A stretch of 51,416 bases of DNA from Paenibacillus oryzae (GCF_001675045.1 NZ_LYPA01000072.1:15709-67124), one strand, 5' to 3'. Counted from the stretch's first letter, positions 7,093 through 14,698 are shown. Made by a program: numbers and translations. Notes: a model not told the origin generated them from the sequence alone.

Positions 7093-8877
7093 ATGAATTA
7101 TGAGCCTTATTTAAATAGGGAGAGCACTTCCGGGCCCCTGTATCTTGCACTTTATCAAGCCATAGCAGCTGATATGAAAAAAGGGAAGCTGCGCAAGGGA
7201 GAGCGTATGCCGTCCATAAGAGCCATGGCCCGTCATCTCGATCTCAGCATTACGCCTGTTGAAAGCGCCTATCAGCAGCTCTGCGCGGAAGGTTATCTGA
7301 TCGCCAAGGCCAAAAGCGGATACATTGTTGCGGATATGCCGGACATGCAGATGCAGCTTGTTGACCTGCACAATGCGACGGAGAAGCAGTCGCAACATGC
7401 CCACTTGGGCAAAGCGACGGAGGGGCTATCGCAACAATCCCCCCTTGGCAAAGCAACGGAGAGGCAGTCGCAGCAGCAATTTGTCTCCGGCAAAGCGGCG
7501 GGACCGCATAAACAGCGTCCAGACGATTTTACGCGAACCTCAGTCTATCTCTATGATTTCCATATTGCCAAAAATGACTTCTCCTTTTTCCCGTTTTCGG
7601 TGTGGAGACGCATGCTGAATGCCGTGATGAGAGATGATGGGGATTCTTTGTTATTTTACGGCGATAGGCAAGGGGAATGGGGGCTTCGTTCGGAGATAAG
7701 CTCCTATCTCTTTCGCTCCCGCGGAGTTATCTGTGAACCGGAGCAGGTGGTCATTGGGGCAGAGCAGCATTTGCTTCTGCATTATTTAACGCTGATGCTG
7801 AACAATGGCAGCCGTATATTGGCTGCCGAAAATCCCTGTTACCCGCTCATCCCGCAAGCGTTTCGCTCGGCAGGTTATACTGTTGTGCCGCTGGATATTC
7901 CGGGAGTCGGCATTGCAAATAGAAGTGTTGCAGCGTCAAGCGATGAAGGACCAACTGAAGTAATTCCATGTGACGCAAGTCCAGCTAGCGCTAGCCCCAG
8001 TGACGCAACTCCATTCAACGTCAAGCCAACTTGCGCGAGCCCGGGAGGCGTAACTCCAAACGGTGCAAGGGCAATTGACGAAAGCCCGCGGGACGTAATT
8101 CCAAACGGTGCGGGGCAAGCTGACGCCAGCTTCGGCATAGCCGAGGCTAGTCCGCTGAAACTTTCGGCCGACATCCTTTCGATTGCCCCGTCCCATCAGT
8201 TCCCGAGCGGCCGGGCGATGAGCGCCGCCGAAAAGCTGCGGCTGCTGGAATGGTCGGCTTCCACGGGCGGCTGCATTATCGAAGATGATTACGGCGGCGA
8301 ATTGAGGTATAGGGGCCAGCCCATACCTGCCTTGCAGGGAATGGCGCCGGATGCCAATGTCATTTATCTGGGCGGCATGCCTCAAGTGCTCGCGCCAGAG
8401 CTGTGCATTCATTATATGGTGCTTCCAAAAGGCATGCTGCCCGCCTTCCGCAAGCTGGGCCAGCAATTGATGTTTGAGCCCTCTTCCCCGCGGATCTATC
8501 AGCGAACGTTGGAGCATTTTATTCGCGAAGGCCATTTTGAACGGCATATCCGGCGGATGAGAAATGTTTACCGGCGCAAAATGAATGTGCTAAAGGATTC
8601 CCTTAAGCTCTCCTTTGGCGAAAAATGCTCCGTGGAACCTGCCGTAACCGGTCTTCATCTTGTGATGAGCGTTACGTCCAGCAATTGTGAAGATATATTG
8701 ACAGAAGCGGCCAAGCAGGCCGGTGTTCGAATTGCTCCGGCATATCCTTACACTATCGGCCGCGGGACAAACGGCTTGAAGCGGGAGCTGCTTATTGGCT
8801 TTGGAGGCATTCCGGAGGAGCAGATTGAAGCTGGCGCCTTGGCGTTGGCCCAAGCTCTTATGCCGCTTCTGCTATAG
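7093..8877 (+). CDS. MocR-type regulator (GntR HTH plus aminotransferase-like domain) lacking the PLP lysine
   Basis: A 594-residue protein. Residues about 10-80 are a GntR winged helix (KGERMPSIRAMARHLDLS), and residues about 150-590 are a fold-type-I aminotransferase-like domain. Family landmarks are kept: APSHQFPSG, EDDYGGELRY and a C-terminal LLIGFGG. Where MocR proteins have a TFSK-like segment with the PLP-binding lysine, this protein reads YLGGMPQVLAPEL, placing Gln at 431, so a normal PLP Schiff base is not possible. The protein is also about 100 residues longer than usual. It has a 13-residue repeat linker (about 95-134) and an insertion of about 85 residues with 15-residue repeats between the domain's two halves. 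AGGAG precedes the ATG. The target is unknown; adaA lies downstream on the same strand. Confidence 0.85.
   Translation: MNYEPYLNRESTSGPLYLALYQAIAADMKKGKLRKGERMPSIRAMARHLDLSITPVESAYQQLCAEGYLIAKAKSGYIVADMPDMQMQLVDLHNATEKQSQHAHLGKATEGLSQQSPLGKATERQSQQQFVSGKAAGPHKQRPDDFTRTSVYLYDFHIAKNDFSFFPFSVWRRMLNAVMRDDGDSLLFYGDRQGEWGLRSEISSYLFRSRGVICEPEQVVIGAEQHLLLHYLTLMLNNGSRILAAENPCYPLIPQAFRSAGYTVVPLDIPGVGIANRSVAASSDEGPTEVIPCDASPASASPSDATPFNVKPTCASPGGVTPNGARAIDESPRDVIPNGAGQADASFGIAEASPLKLSADILSIAPSHQFPSGRAMSAAEKLRLLEWSASTGGCIIEDDYGGELRYRGQPIPALQGMAPDANVIYLGGMPQVLAPELCIHYMVLPKGMLPAFRKLGQQLMFEPSSPRIYQRTLEHFIREGHFERHIRRMRNVYRRKMNVLKDSLKLSFGEKCSVEPAVTGLHLVMSVTSSNCEDILTEAAKQAGVRIAPAYPYTIGRGTNGLKRELLIGFGGIPEEQIEAGALALAQALMPLLL
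7375..7494 (+). repeat. In-frame 39-bp tandem repeat in the MocR interdomain linker
   Basis: Units start at 7375, 7414 and 7453 (39-bp period, last unit 42 bp). They encode variants of ATEKQSQHAHLGK. The repeats lie between the DNA-binding and aminotransferase-like domains and lengthen the linker without breaking frame. Confidence 0.8.
7962..8141 (+). repeat. In-frame 45-bp degenerate tandem repeat inserted in the MocR effector domain
   Basis: The word AA(T/C)TCCA recurs at 7962, 8007, 8052 and 8097, an exact 45-bp period, giving four 15-residue units such as EVIPCDASPASASPS and GVTPNGARAIDESPR. The block is rich in Ala, Ser, Pro and Asp, interrupts the aminotransferase-like fold, and is probably a disordered loop. 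Confidence 0.75.
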
Positions 8878-8963
8878 CCCCTATTTTGCGATCTTGCTTT
8901 TCCATTTGAAAATAAACACAGATGGCATTCGGGAGGTTATACTGTTTGCAAGGAGGCGGCACT

Positions 8964-9602
8964 ATGGAAGAAAACAATAAATACGTTGGAGAAAGCTTTG
9001 CAAAACACTTTGGAAAACACTTTGGAAAGCAACTTTCGGACGAGCAATGGCATGCTGTTTCGGACAACGATAAAAGCTATGACGGAGTTTTCATATACGC
9101 TGTTAAAACGACCGGTATCTTTTGCCGGCCTTCCTGCAAATCAAAGGTGCCCAGGCGCGAAAATGTTATGGCGTTTAACGATGCGTCGCAAGCCGCTGCC
9201 GCCGGGTTTCGGCCCTGCAAGCGGTGCAAGCCGACAGGCATGGCAATGCCGGATGAAGAATGGATCTCCATAGCGGCGGATTATGTAAAACGCCATTATA
9301 AGGAGCCGTTGACGCTGCAGGAGCTGGCGGACGCTTGTCACGGGACACCCTACCATTTTCACCGCACATTCAAAAAAATTAAAGGAGTAACGCCTTTGGC
9401 TTATATGCAAGACCTTCGGATTTCCCGCGCTAAGCATCTGCTTGCTTCAACATCAGATTCGGCGGCGCGAATCGGCCAGGAGGTCGGCTGGCCCAATGCG
9501 CCTTATTTTATAACCGTATTCAAAAGGCTGACGGGTCTGACGCCGGAGGCCTACCGCAGCAAACATAAAAGAAACGAGGAGCACAAACATGAACCGTTCT
9601 AA
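8964..9602 (+). CDS. adaA: AdaA: methylphosphotriester-DNA methyltransferase and AraC-type activator
   Basis: A 212-residue protein. Its N-terminal Ada zinc domain holds four cysteines at C54, C58, C85 and C88 (FCRPSC and PCKRC), one of which takes the methyl group from a DNA phosphotriester and so switches the protein on. Residues about 95-200 are an AraC-type double helix-turn-helix (LTLQELADACHGTPYHFHR). I use the ATG at 8964 because AGGAGG at 8951-8956 is 7 nt upstream; an in-frame start at 8922 has no such site. It overlaps adaB by 14 bp. Family knowledge: in B. subtilis AdaA activates adaA-adaB after alkylation damage. Confidence 0.92.
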   Translation: MEENNKYVGESFAKHFGKHFGKQLSDEQWHAVSDNDKSYDGVFIYAVKTTGIFCRPSCKSKVPRRENVMAFNDASQAAAAGFRPCKRCKPTGMAMPDEEWISIAADYVKRHYKEPLTLQELADACHGTPYHFHRTFKKIKGVTPLAYMQDLRISRAKHLLASTSDSAARIGQEVGWPNAPYFITVFKRLTGLTPEAYRSKHKRNEEHKHEPF

Positions 9603-10116
9603 ACCCGAAACAAAAACGATTTATTGGTCGCTGCTGCAGCATGGGGAATGGAATCTCCATCTTGCCGTTCATGAGGGAGGATTATGCTTCATCGGTTCGC
9701 AAAACGCTCCCCTGGAGGAGCTCGAGCAGTGGCTGTCCTCGCGTTATCCCCAATGGGAGCTGGAGAGAAGCGACAACATGCTGCAGCCGTATGCCAATGC
9801 GCTCATTCCTTATTTGAGCGGCGGCAGCGCACCATTTGATTTCAAGCTGCATCTGCAAGGAACACCATTTCAGGAGTCTGTCTGGCAAGCGCTTTGCGAC
9901 ATCCCTTACGGCCAAACCCGCTCCTATTCCGAAATTGCGGTGAGCATCGGCAAGCCCAAGGCGGTGCGCGCCGTCGGATCGGCAATTGGCGCCAATCCGC
10001 TGCTGATCATTGTCCCATGTCATCGCGTCATCGGAAAAAACGGGGCGTTAAGCGGTTATCGCGGCGGAATAGATATGAAAACGAAGCTGCTGGAGCTTGA
10101 ACAGAGAGCAACTTAA
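9589..10116 (+). CDS. adaB: AdaB: methylated-DNA-protein-cysteine methyltransferase
   Basis: A 175-residue O6-alkylguanine-DNA alkyltransferase. The suicide acceptor motif IVPCHRVIG is intact, and the DNA-binding helix segment GQTRSYSEIA and the PKAVRAVGSAIGANP region are conserved. It removes O6-methyl (and O4-methylthymine) lesions by transferring the methyl group to its own cysteine. Its start lies inside the adaA 3' end (14-bp overlap) with GAGGAG upstream, so the two genes are co-translated. A convergent DNA-glycosylase gene begins 20 bp beyond its stop, completing an alkylation-repair island. Confidence 0.93.
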   Translation: MNRSKPETKTIYWSLLQHGEWNLHLAVHEGGLCFIGSQNAPLEELEQWLSSRYPQWELERSDNMLQPYANALIPYLSGGSAPFDFKLHLQGTPFQESVWQALCDIPYGQTRSYSEIAVSIGKPKAVRAVGSAIGANPLLIIVPCHRVIGKNGALSGYRGGIDMKTKLLELEQRAT

Positions 10117-10136
10117 GCAGCCCTTTAGCGGTGTTG

Positions 10137-10745
10137 TCAGGTCGACAGCGCCCACAGATAGAGAGAAGCGACAGTGCCATACGGCGAATAGTTTGCCCGA
10201 TATCTCTGGAAGGTTGTTTCATCAAGCTCGGACAAGCCGTACAAACGCATCATTCCTCGCCGTATGGCGGCATCGCCAAAGCTGACGATATCCTGGCGCT
10301 CCAACCCGTGAATCAGCACCATTTCCGCCGTCCATCGTCCTACCCCTTTTATCCCCTTCAATAGAGCCATCACTTCCTGGTCCGGCAATTGCTTCAGCTC
10401 CTCCATCGAAAAGCTGCCTTCTTCAATCCGGGTTGATAGGTGATGAATCGTTTGTGCTTTTTTCATTGTCAGCCCGCAGCTTTTAATGGTTTCCACGTCA
10501 TAGCCGGCCAAATTGGCCGATGTGATATCGCCTAAATGCTGCACCATTCGGCTCCAGATGGCATCCGCCGCCTTTACGGATATGAGCTGGCCCACAATGG
10601 CATAGACCAGCGCTTGAAATGCATCCGGCATAATGACTCGCTGAATGCTGCCAAGCTGCTCGATAGCAGCTCCAAGCATGGGGTCATTAGCTTTTAAATG
10701 CTGGATTTCCTTCGCTCCATAACGAAACACTTTATCTTGCAGCAT
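10137..10745 (-). CDS. AlkA-type DNA-3-methyladenine glycosylase II
   Basis: A 202-residue HhH-GPD DNA glycosylase. The helix-hairpin-helix is LLKGIKGVGRWTAEM (about 128-142) and the catalytic aspartate is D158 in SFGDAAIRRG. It lacks the N-terminal beta domain of E. coli AlkA, as is usual for short Bacillus-type enzymes. It should excise 3-methyladenine and related alkylated bases, leaving an abasic site. It converges on adaB, so the three genes form a local alkylation-response set, although this gene has its own promoter on the other strand. Confidence 0.9.
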   Translation of the reverse strand: MLQDKVFRYGAKEIQHLKANDPMLGAAIEQLGSIQRVIMPDAFQALVYAIVGQLISVKAADAIWSRMVQHLGDITSANLAGYDVETIKSCGLTMKKAQTIHHLSTRIEEGSFSMEELKQLPDQEVMALLKGIKGVGRWTAEMVLIHGLERQDIVSFGDAAIRRGMMRLYGLSELDETTFQRYRANYSPYGTVASLYLWALST

Positions 10746-10901
10746 GCTTCATTCCTCCTTTTATCTCTATCATTATACGCCAAGCGTCCTGCCCGCATAG
10801 AAGCAGAGAATGAAAAGGCAAGAATGCAAAATAGGACTGCAAATCAGCAGCGTTTTGCCTTTCACGTTGCAACTGCAACCGTAATGCTTTCTTTTTTCCA
10901 G

Positions 10902-10907
10902 TATAAT
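10902..10907 (+). promoter_or_regulatory. -10 element of the Crp/Fnr gene, with a nearby dyad
   Basis: TATAAT lies 41 bp before the start codon. No good -35 hexamer exists at 17 bp. A short dyad GTTGC-AACT-GCAAC lies about 23-36 bp upstream of the -10, which suggests regulated expression. Confidence 0.45.
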
Positions 10908-10947
10908 AGCGGTACATAAACAAGCCAGTCTGGAAAGGAGCATTCAA

Positions 10948-11643
10948 ATGAATCTTGAAATCATTATTCCATTTCTTCGCAAAACTAACCTGTTTCACGA
11001 TCTCAGCGAGCAAGAGCTGAAGCGGGTAGCGGAAATAGCCATCTCTCGCCGCATATCGCGGCGTTCCATCCTATTTACAGAAGGCAGCGAGAAGGAATGT
11101 GTTTATTTTATACAAAAAGGGCTAATCAAAACCTTCAAGACTGACGAAAACGGCCATGATCAAATTGTCTCCTTTTTGTCCACCGGCGACATGTTTCCGC
11201 ATATCGGCTTTTTTCACCCCCATCCTTATCCTGCAACCGCGGAGGCTATTGTAGATTCACGACTGCTCGCCATACCGGTATCCCAGTTCGAGACGCTAAT
11301 GCTAAACTACCCGTCCATCGGCATTAAAATGATGACTGTTCTTGGCGATAAAATCCGGGAGCTTCAGGAAAAAATCCAGGGATTGACCGGACAGGATGTC
11401 AAACACCGCGTCATTACGCTGCTGCTTCAGCTTGCGGATCAGCTAGGCAAGTTCAAGGACAACATATGTGTCATTGATTTGCCCATGACCCATCAGGAGT
11501 TCGCCATTTCCGTCGGTACAACCCGTGAAACGGTAAACCGCCTGCTAAGCCAGTTAAATAAGGAGGAGCTGCTGGAGGTGAGCCGCAATCAAATCATTAT
11601 TTTTGACCTTCGCGGATTAAAGTCCCAGATTAGTTCCGGCTAA
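10948..11643 (+). CDS. Crp/Fnr-family transcriptional regulator
   Basis: A 231-residue protein: cyclic-nucleotide-binding-type beta-roll (about 15-125), dimerisation helix, and C-terminal winged helix. The recognition helix TTRETVNRLL carries R193, E194 and R198, the R-E-x-x-x-R pattern with which CRP reads TGTGA half-sites. It has only two cysteines (C51, C174), so it cannot carry the Fe-S cluster of Fnr; a histidine-rich HIGFFHPHP stretch lies at 85-93. The effector is unknown. TGTGA-type sites at class II distance lie before the next gene (DUF2249) and before cydA, so both are plausible targets. The start follows AAAGGAG. Confidence 0.88.
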   Translation: MNLEIIIPFLRKTNLFHDLSEQELKRVAEIAISRRISRRSILFTEGSEKECVYFIQKGLIKTFKTDENGHDQIVSFLSTGDMFPHIGFFHPHPYPATAEAIVDSRLLAIPVSQFETLMLNYPSIGIKMMTVLGDKIRELQEKIQGLTGQDVKHRVITLLLQLADQLGKFKDNICVIDLPMTHQEFAISVGTTRETVNRLLSQLNKEELLEVSRNQIIIFDLRGLKSQISSG

Positions 11644-11713
11644 TACCAGGGATATTCCCTTGACCCGCCTCCGATTAACCTGCGAAAAAAGCGTCCTGGC
11701 AAGTTGGAAAATA

Positions 11714-11756
11714 TGTGACACGGCTCATAAGGACCTCCCTGCTCCTGTCTTATAAT
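11714..11756 (+). promoter_or_regulatory. Crp/Fnr-type site and activator-dependent promoter of the DUF2249 gene
   Basis: TGTGA-N6-TCATA at 11714-11729 is one mismatch from the CRP/FNR consensus. TATAAT lies at 11751-11756 and there is no good -35. The site centre (11721.5) is 29.5 bp upstream of the first base of the -10, so about 41.5 bp before the expected start point, the class II activator position. Confidence 0.65.
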
Positions 11757-11795
11757 GAGGGGGCAAAACAAACCTAACACCGGGAGGAATTAACA

Positions 11796-12029
11796 ATGAG
11801 CCAATTTGCAGCTACCGTCAATGCGACTGAATATCCGCCACAGCTCAAGCATAAAGTGATTTTCGAAACCTTCAACAACCTGGAGCCGGGTGAAGCCATG
11901 CTTCTGATCAATGACCATGATCCTGTGCCGCTTCGCTTTCAGTTCCAATCCATGCATCCTGAGAAGTTTACATGGGAGTACATCGAGCAAGGACCCGAAT
12001 GGTTTCGCGTCAACATCGGCAAGCTTTAA
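11796..12029 (+). CDS. DUF2249 domain protein
   Basis: A 77-residue protein that is essentially one DUF2249 domain (LEPGEAMLLINDHDPVPLRFQF, then WEYIEQGPEWFRVNI). The DHDP..L segment and the tryptophan pattern are characteristic. The biochemical role is not established; such proteins are often found with anaerobic or nitrogen-oxide metabolism genes. GGGAGG precedes the ATG. The Crp/Fnr-type site at its promoter and the regulator gene just upstream suggest control by low oxygen or a related signal. Confidence 0.8.
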   Translation: MSQFAATVNATEYPPQLKHKVIFETFNNLEPGEAMLLINDHDPVPLRFQFQSMHPEKFTWEYIEQGPEWFRVNIGKL

Positions 12030-12120
12030 GAAAGGTTGCGCTATACGGCGGAATGGCGGGATTGTATGACGAAGCCAAGCAAGTCAACGGTTAATGCTAA
12101 CGCAAAAGACGCCAAAATAA

Positions 12121-12166
12121 GGCTCCATTCATTTCACTAGTTCCAGTGTAAATGGATGGGGCTTTT
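12121..12166 (+). terminator. Rho-independent terminator after the DUF2249 gene
   Basis: GCTCCATTCATTTCACT pairs with AGTGTAAATGGATGGGGC around a 6-nt loop (about 16 bp with one bulge) and is followed by TTTT. It lies about 92 bp beyond the stop codon. Confidence 0.75.
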
Positions 12167-12274
12167 CCCGTTGGCGGGTGGAAAGCTTCTTTTTGATCTG
12201 GTAGAGTAAAATAGTGCATTTCCGTCTGTCCGTTATTTTGGATAGTCAACTATTCCCGAAACGGAGGGTTTTAT

Positions 12275-13153
12275 TTGAGCCTCGGCAAATTGATTCAATC
12301 TGCCCCGTTTAGAAATGGCGTATTGCTTCTTATTTTGATTAATGCCTTATTGGTTGGCCTTGAAACTTACCCCGCCGTATACGATGCCTATCTTCCATGG
12401 ATTAATTGGGTAGATCGTTTGCTGCTATGGCTGTTTACGGTAGAAATCGTGTTAAGAATTGCCGCGAACAAAGCCTCCTATTTCAAGGACGGCTGGAATG
12501 TGTTCGATTTTGCTATCGTGTTAAGCGGGCATCTGTTTACCGGAGGTTCGTTTGTAACGGTTCTGAGGATTTTGAGGGTGCTGCGTCTGCTTAGAAGCAT
12601 TTCCGTGATGCCGTCCCTGCGGAGATTGGTTAACGCGCTGCTGATGACTTTGCCATCGCTGTGGAATATTTCCTTGCTGCTATCCATCCTTCTATACATC
12701 TTTGCCGTAGCCGGCACCATGCTGTTTGGACAGGCTATGCCGGAACTGTTTGGCTCCCTTCACGCCTCGCTGCTGACGCTGTTTCAGATCATAACGCTGG
12801 ATTCCTGGTCAAGCGGCATGATGAGGCCGCTTATGGACATATACCCTTGGGCCTGGCTTTATTTTGTATCCTTTGTTTTGTTCGGTACGTTTATCGTTAT
12901 GAATTTAATTGTAGGCGTTATTGTAACCAATCTGGACAAAGCCAATGCGGCGGATGAGCAGGTTAATGCTAATGCCGGTGCTAATACCGCTAAGGAGCCG
13001 GTCATTTCCAATGAAGCCCCTACCAATGAAGCCCATTACAAAATAAGCGAGTTAAGCGAGACCTCCGGCGACCAGACCGAACTGGCTGCGTTGAGAGCGG
13101 AAATAGCGGAATTAAAGGAGCTTGTGGTCGGTTTGGCCAAAAAAACAGGCTGA
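12275..13153 (+). CDS. NaChBac-like voltage-gated cation channel
   Basis: A 292-residue single-domain (six-helix) ion channel; four copies form one channel. S4 is FVTVLRILRVLRLLRSIS with arginines at R98, R101, R104 and R107, and acidic counter-charges lie in S2 (E57) and S3 (D78). The selectivity filter reads TLDSWSS (D176), where NaChBac has TLESWAS, so the ring glutamate is replaced by aspartate. S6 is VLFGTFIVMNLIVGVIV. A variable linker and a C-terminal coiled coil (LAALRAEIAELKELV) follow, as in other bacterial sodium channels. The start is TTG with ACGGAGGG upstream. The stop codon lies inside a long hairpin. Confidence 0.9.
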   Translation: MSLGKLIQSAPFRNGVLLLILINALLVGLETYPAVYDAYLPWINWVDRLLLWLFTVEIVLRIAANKASYFKDGWNVFDFAIVLSGHLFTGGSFVTVLRILRVLRLLRSISVMPSLRRLVNALLMTLPSLWNISLLLSILLYIFAVAGTMLFGQAMPELFGSLHASLLTLFQIITLDSWSSGMMRPLMDIYPWAWLYFVSFVLFGTFIVMNLIVGVIVTNLDKANAADEQVNANAGANTAKEPVISNEAPTNEAHYKISELSETSGDQTELAALRAEIAELKELVVGLAKKTG

Positions 13154-13196
13154 AGCTTGGTCAGAGCGGCATGCGCTCTTAACTTAGCTTCAGCCT
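13147..13196. terminator. Long nested hairpin covering the channel stop codon
   Basis: AGGCTGAAGCT (13147-13157) and AGCTTCAGCCT (13186-13196) are perfect 11-bp arms. Inside them AGAGCG and CGCTCT (13163-13179) form a second stem. The TGA stop at 13151 lies in the outer arm. No T-run follows, so termination is likely but not certain. Confidence 0.55.
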
Positions 13197-13290
13197 GATT
13201 AGCGAGGTTAGTGAAATTAGCAAGGTTAACTGGAATAGCAAGGTTGACGGAATAGCAAGATTAGCTACATTAGCACAGCTAGCCGGAACG
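13196..13290. repeat. Degenerate 17-19-bp repeats
   Basis: Successive copies of (G/A)ATTAGC(G/A)AGGTTA-type words run directly after the hairpin. They are imperfect and code for nothing convincing. Confidence 0.5.
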
Positions 13291-13387
13291 ATCTGATTAG
13301 CAGCATTAGAGCAGCCAGCAAGATCAACCAGTTTAGCACGGTCATCTTCAGCGTTGGAAAGCAGAATCGGATCTGCACTCATCCTGC

Positions 13388-13566
13388 GGACATTTATGAC
13401 CTTTAGAAGCTGATTTTTACGAATTGCGGTTCTGTAAAGGACATTTGTGTCTGTTAAACCCCATTTTGTCGCCCAAATGAGTCAATTTGAAGCGCTAAAG
13501 GACACGGACGTCCGTTGCTGATGGCTAATCCCGCTATTTCTGATGCTAACGGACATTAATGACCGG
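13388..13566. repeat. Four spaced palindromic GGAC(A)-(T)GTCC elements
   Basis: Imperfect palindromes of the form AAxGGACA-TGTCCGTT occur with centres near 13395, 13446, 13507 and 13557, about 51, 61 and 51 bp apart. The third contains a perfect CGGACGTCCG. They resemble dispersed intergenic palindromes. Function unknown. Confidence 0.55.
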
Positions 13567-13582
13567 CATACGGGATAAAAGC

Positions 13583-13705
13583 TTATTCAGCTTACACACT
13601 GCTGCCAGCCAAGCAATGGCCCCTTATTCAGCTTACACGCTGCTACCAGCCAAGCAATGGCCCCTTATTCAGCTTACACGCTGCTGCCAGCCAAGGAGTG
13701 GCCCC
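13583..13705. repeat. Three tandem copies of a 41-bp repeat
   Basis: Units start at 13583, 13624 and 13665 with an exact 41-bp period and only a few differences (TTATTCAGCTTACAC...CAATGGCCCC). The array ends at the base before the stop codon of the EamA gene. Confidence 0.9.
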
Positions 13706-14698
13706 TTAAACCGCTGCGGCGGCTGCGCTTCGTTCCGGTTGAATATCCCGCTCCGGCTGGACAATCCGTTCCTTCTGTCTGGAAATAATAAGCAGCGTTG
13801 TCCAGATCAGAACAAAACCAACAATTTGCGTTACCGTAATCACCTGCTGGAACACGGCAAAATTGATCAATACGCCAACCATCGGAAAGCTTAATTCAGC
13901 GAGCGTTGCATAAGAAGCTTTGATGGCGCTTAAGCCTTTGTAATAAAGCAGCAGGCTGAGCAAGCCCGGAAGAAGCGCCTGAAGCAGCAGGTTAAGGCCA
14001 ATCAGTCCCATTGCTCCGGCTTCGCCCGGCAGCGACCATATCTGGCGCTCTCCCAAAACAAGAGCCAGCAGCAAGGGCAGCGCAAGAATGAATCGTAGCG
14101 AAGTCACCGCTTCGTAATTGAGGACGCCAAGCATGTATCGTCCCATAACGGTCGAGCCGCCCCAAAGTACTGCAGCGCCGATCGACATCAGGCTTCCAGC
14201 CTGAAGCATTTCGCTAATATTGGTAAAAGGCAGCTTAAAGCCAAAGGTCAGCAGGTAGGTGCCAGCGATAGCAAGGATAAACAACATGCCAAACGATTTG
14301 GGCAGCTTTTCTTTAAGCAGCCATCTGGCCATCAGAATGGCGAATAGCGGCTGAAGCTTCTGCAGAAGCAGGACAGAGTTCAAATCCCCCGTTTCCAGCC
14401 CTTTTGTAAACATTACCGTTGCCAATGCGGAGCCGCCCCACGAAATAAACAGCAGCGCGCCGACATGACGCAGCTTTAGCTTGCTTAATTGCTGCCGATG
14501 CTTCCACAAAACAGGAGCCATGAACAAAAACAGAATAACATGCTCCAGAAGGGCAATTTGAGTTGAAGTAAGGTGCTCCAGCAAAAGGATGCGGAATAAC
14601 GGATCGACGCCCCATAGCGCAGAGCCTAATACAACAAACCAAAAGGCGGGTTTAACGGCCTGGTTTTTAAAAATGGGTAAAGACATCATGTTGCTCAT
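13706..14698 (-). CDS. EamA/DMT-family transporter under FMN control, probable riboflavin transporter
   Basis: A 330-residue membrane protein with about ten hydrophobic helices and two EamA repeats (first about WFVVLGSALWGVDPLF, second about GAAVLWGGSTVMGRY). I use the ATG at 14698, which follows AAGGGAG; an upstream ATG at 14839 would run through the terminator of the leader. An FMN riboswitch and its terminator lie directly upstream, so the cargo is probably riboflavin or another flavin, as for RibN-type EamA carriers. Uptake is more likely than export because the gene is repressed when FMN is plentiful. The cargo is inferred from the riboswitch, not from the protein. Confidence 0.87.
   Translation of the reverse strand: MSNMMSLPIFKNQAVKPAFWFVVLGSALWGVDPLFRILLLEHLTSTQIALLEHVILFLFMAPVLWKHRQQLSKLKLRHVGALLFISWGGSALATVMFTKGLETGDLNSVLLLQKLQPLFAILMARWLLKEKLPKSFGMLFILAIAGTYLLTFGFKLPFTNISEMLQAGSLMSIGAAVLWGGSTVMGRYMLGVLNYEAVTSLRFILALPLLLALVLGERQIWSLPGEAGAMGLIGLNLLLQALLPGLLSLLLYYKGLSAIKASYATLAELSFPMVGVLINFAVFQQVITVTQIVGFVLIWTTLLIISRQKERIVQPERDIQPERSAAAAAV

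Noticed and set aside
7936..8547. 203-residue minus-strand ORF opposite the MocR gene
   Set aside because: It mirrors the 45-bp repeat array of the real gene; the repeated W-S-x residues are a by-product of the repeat.
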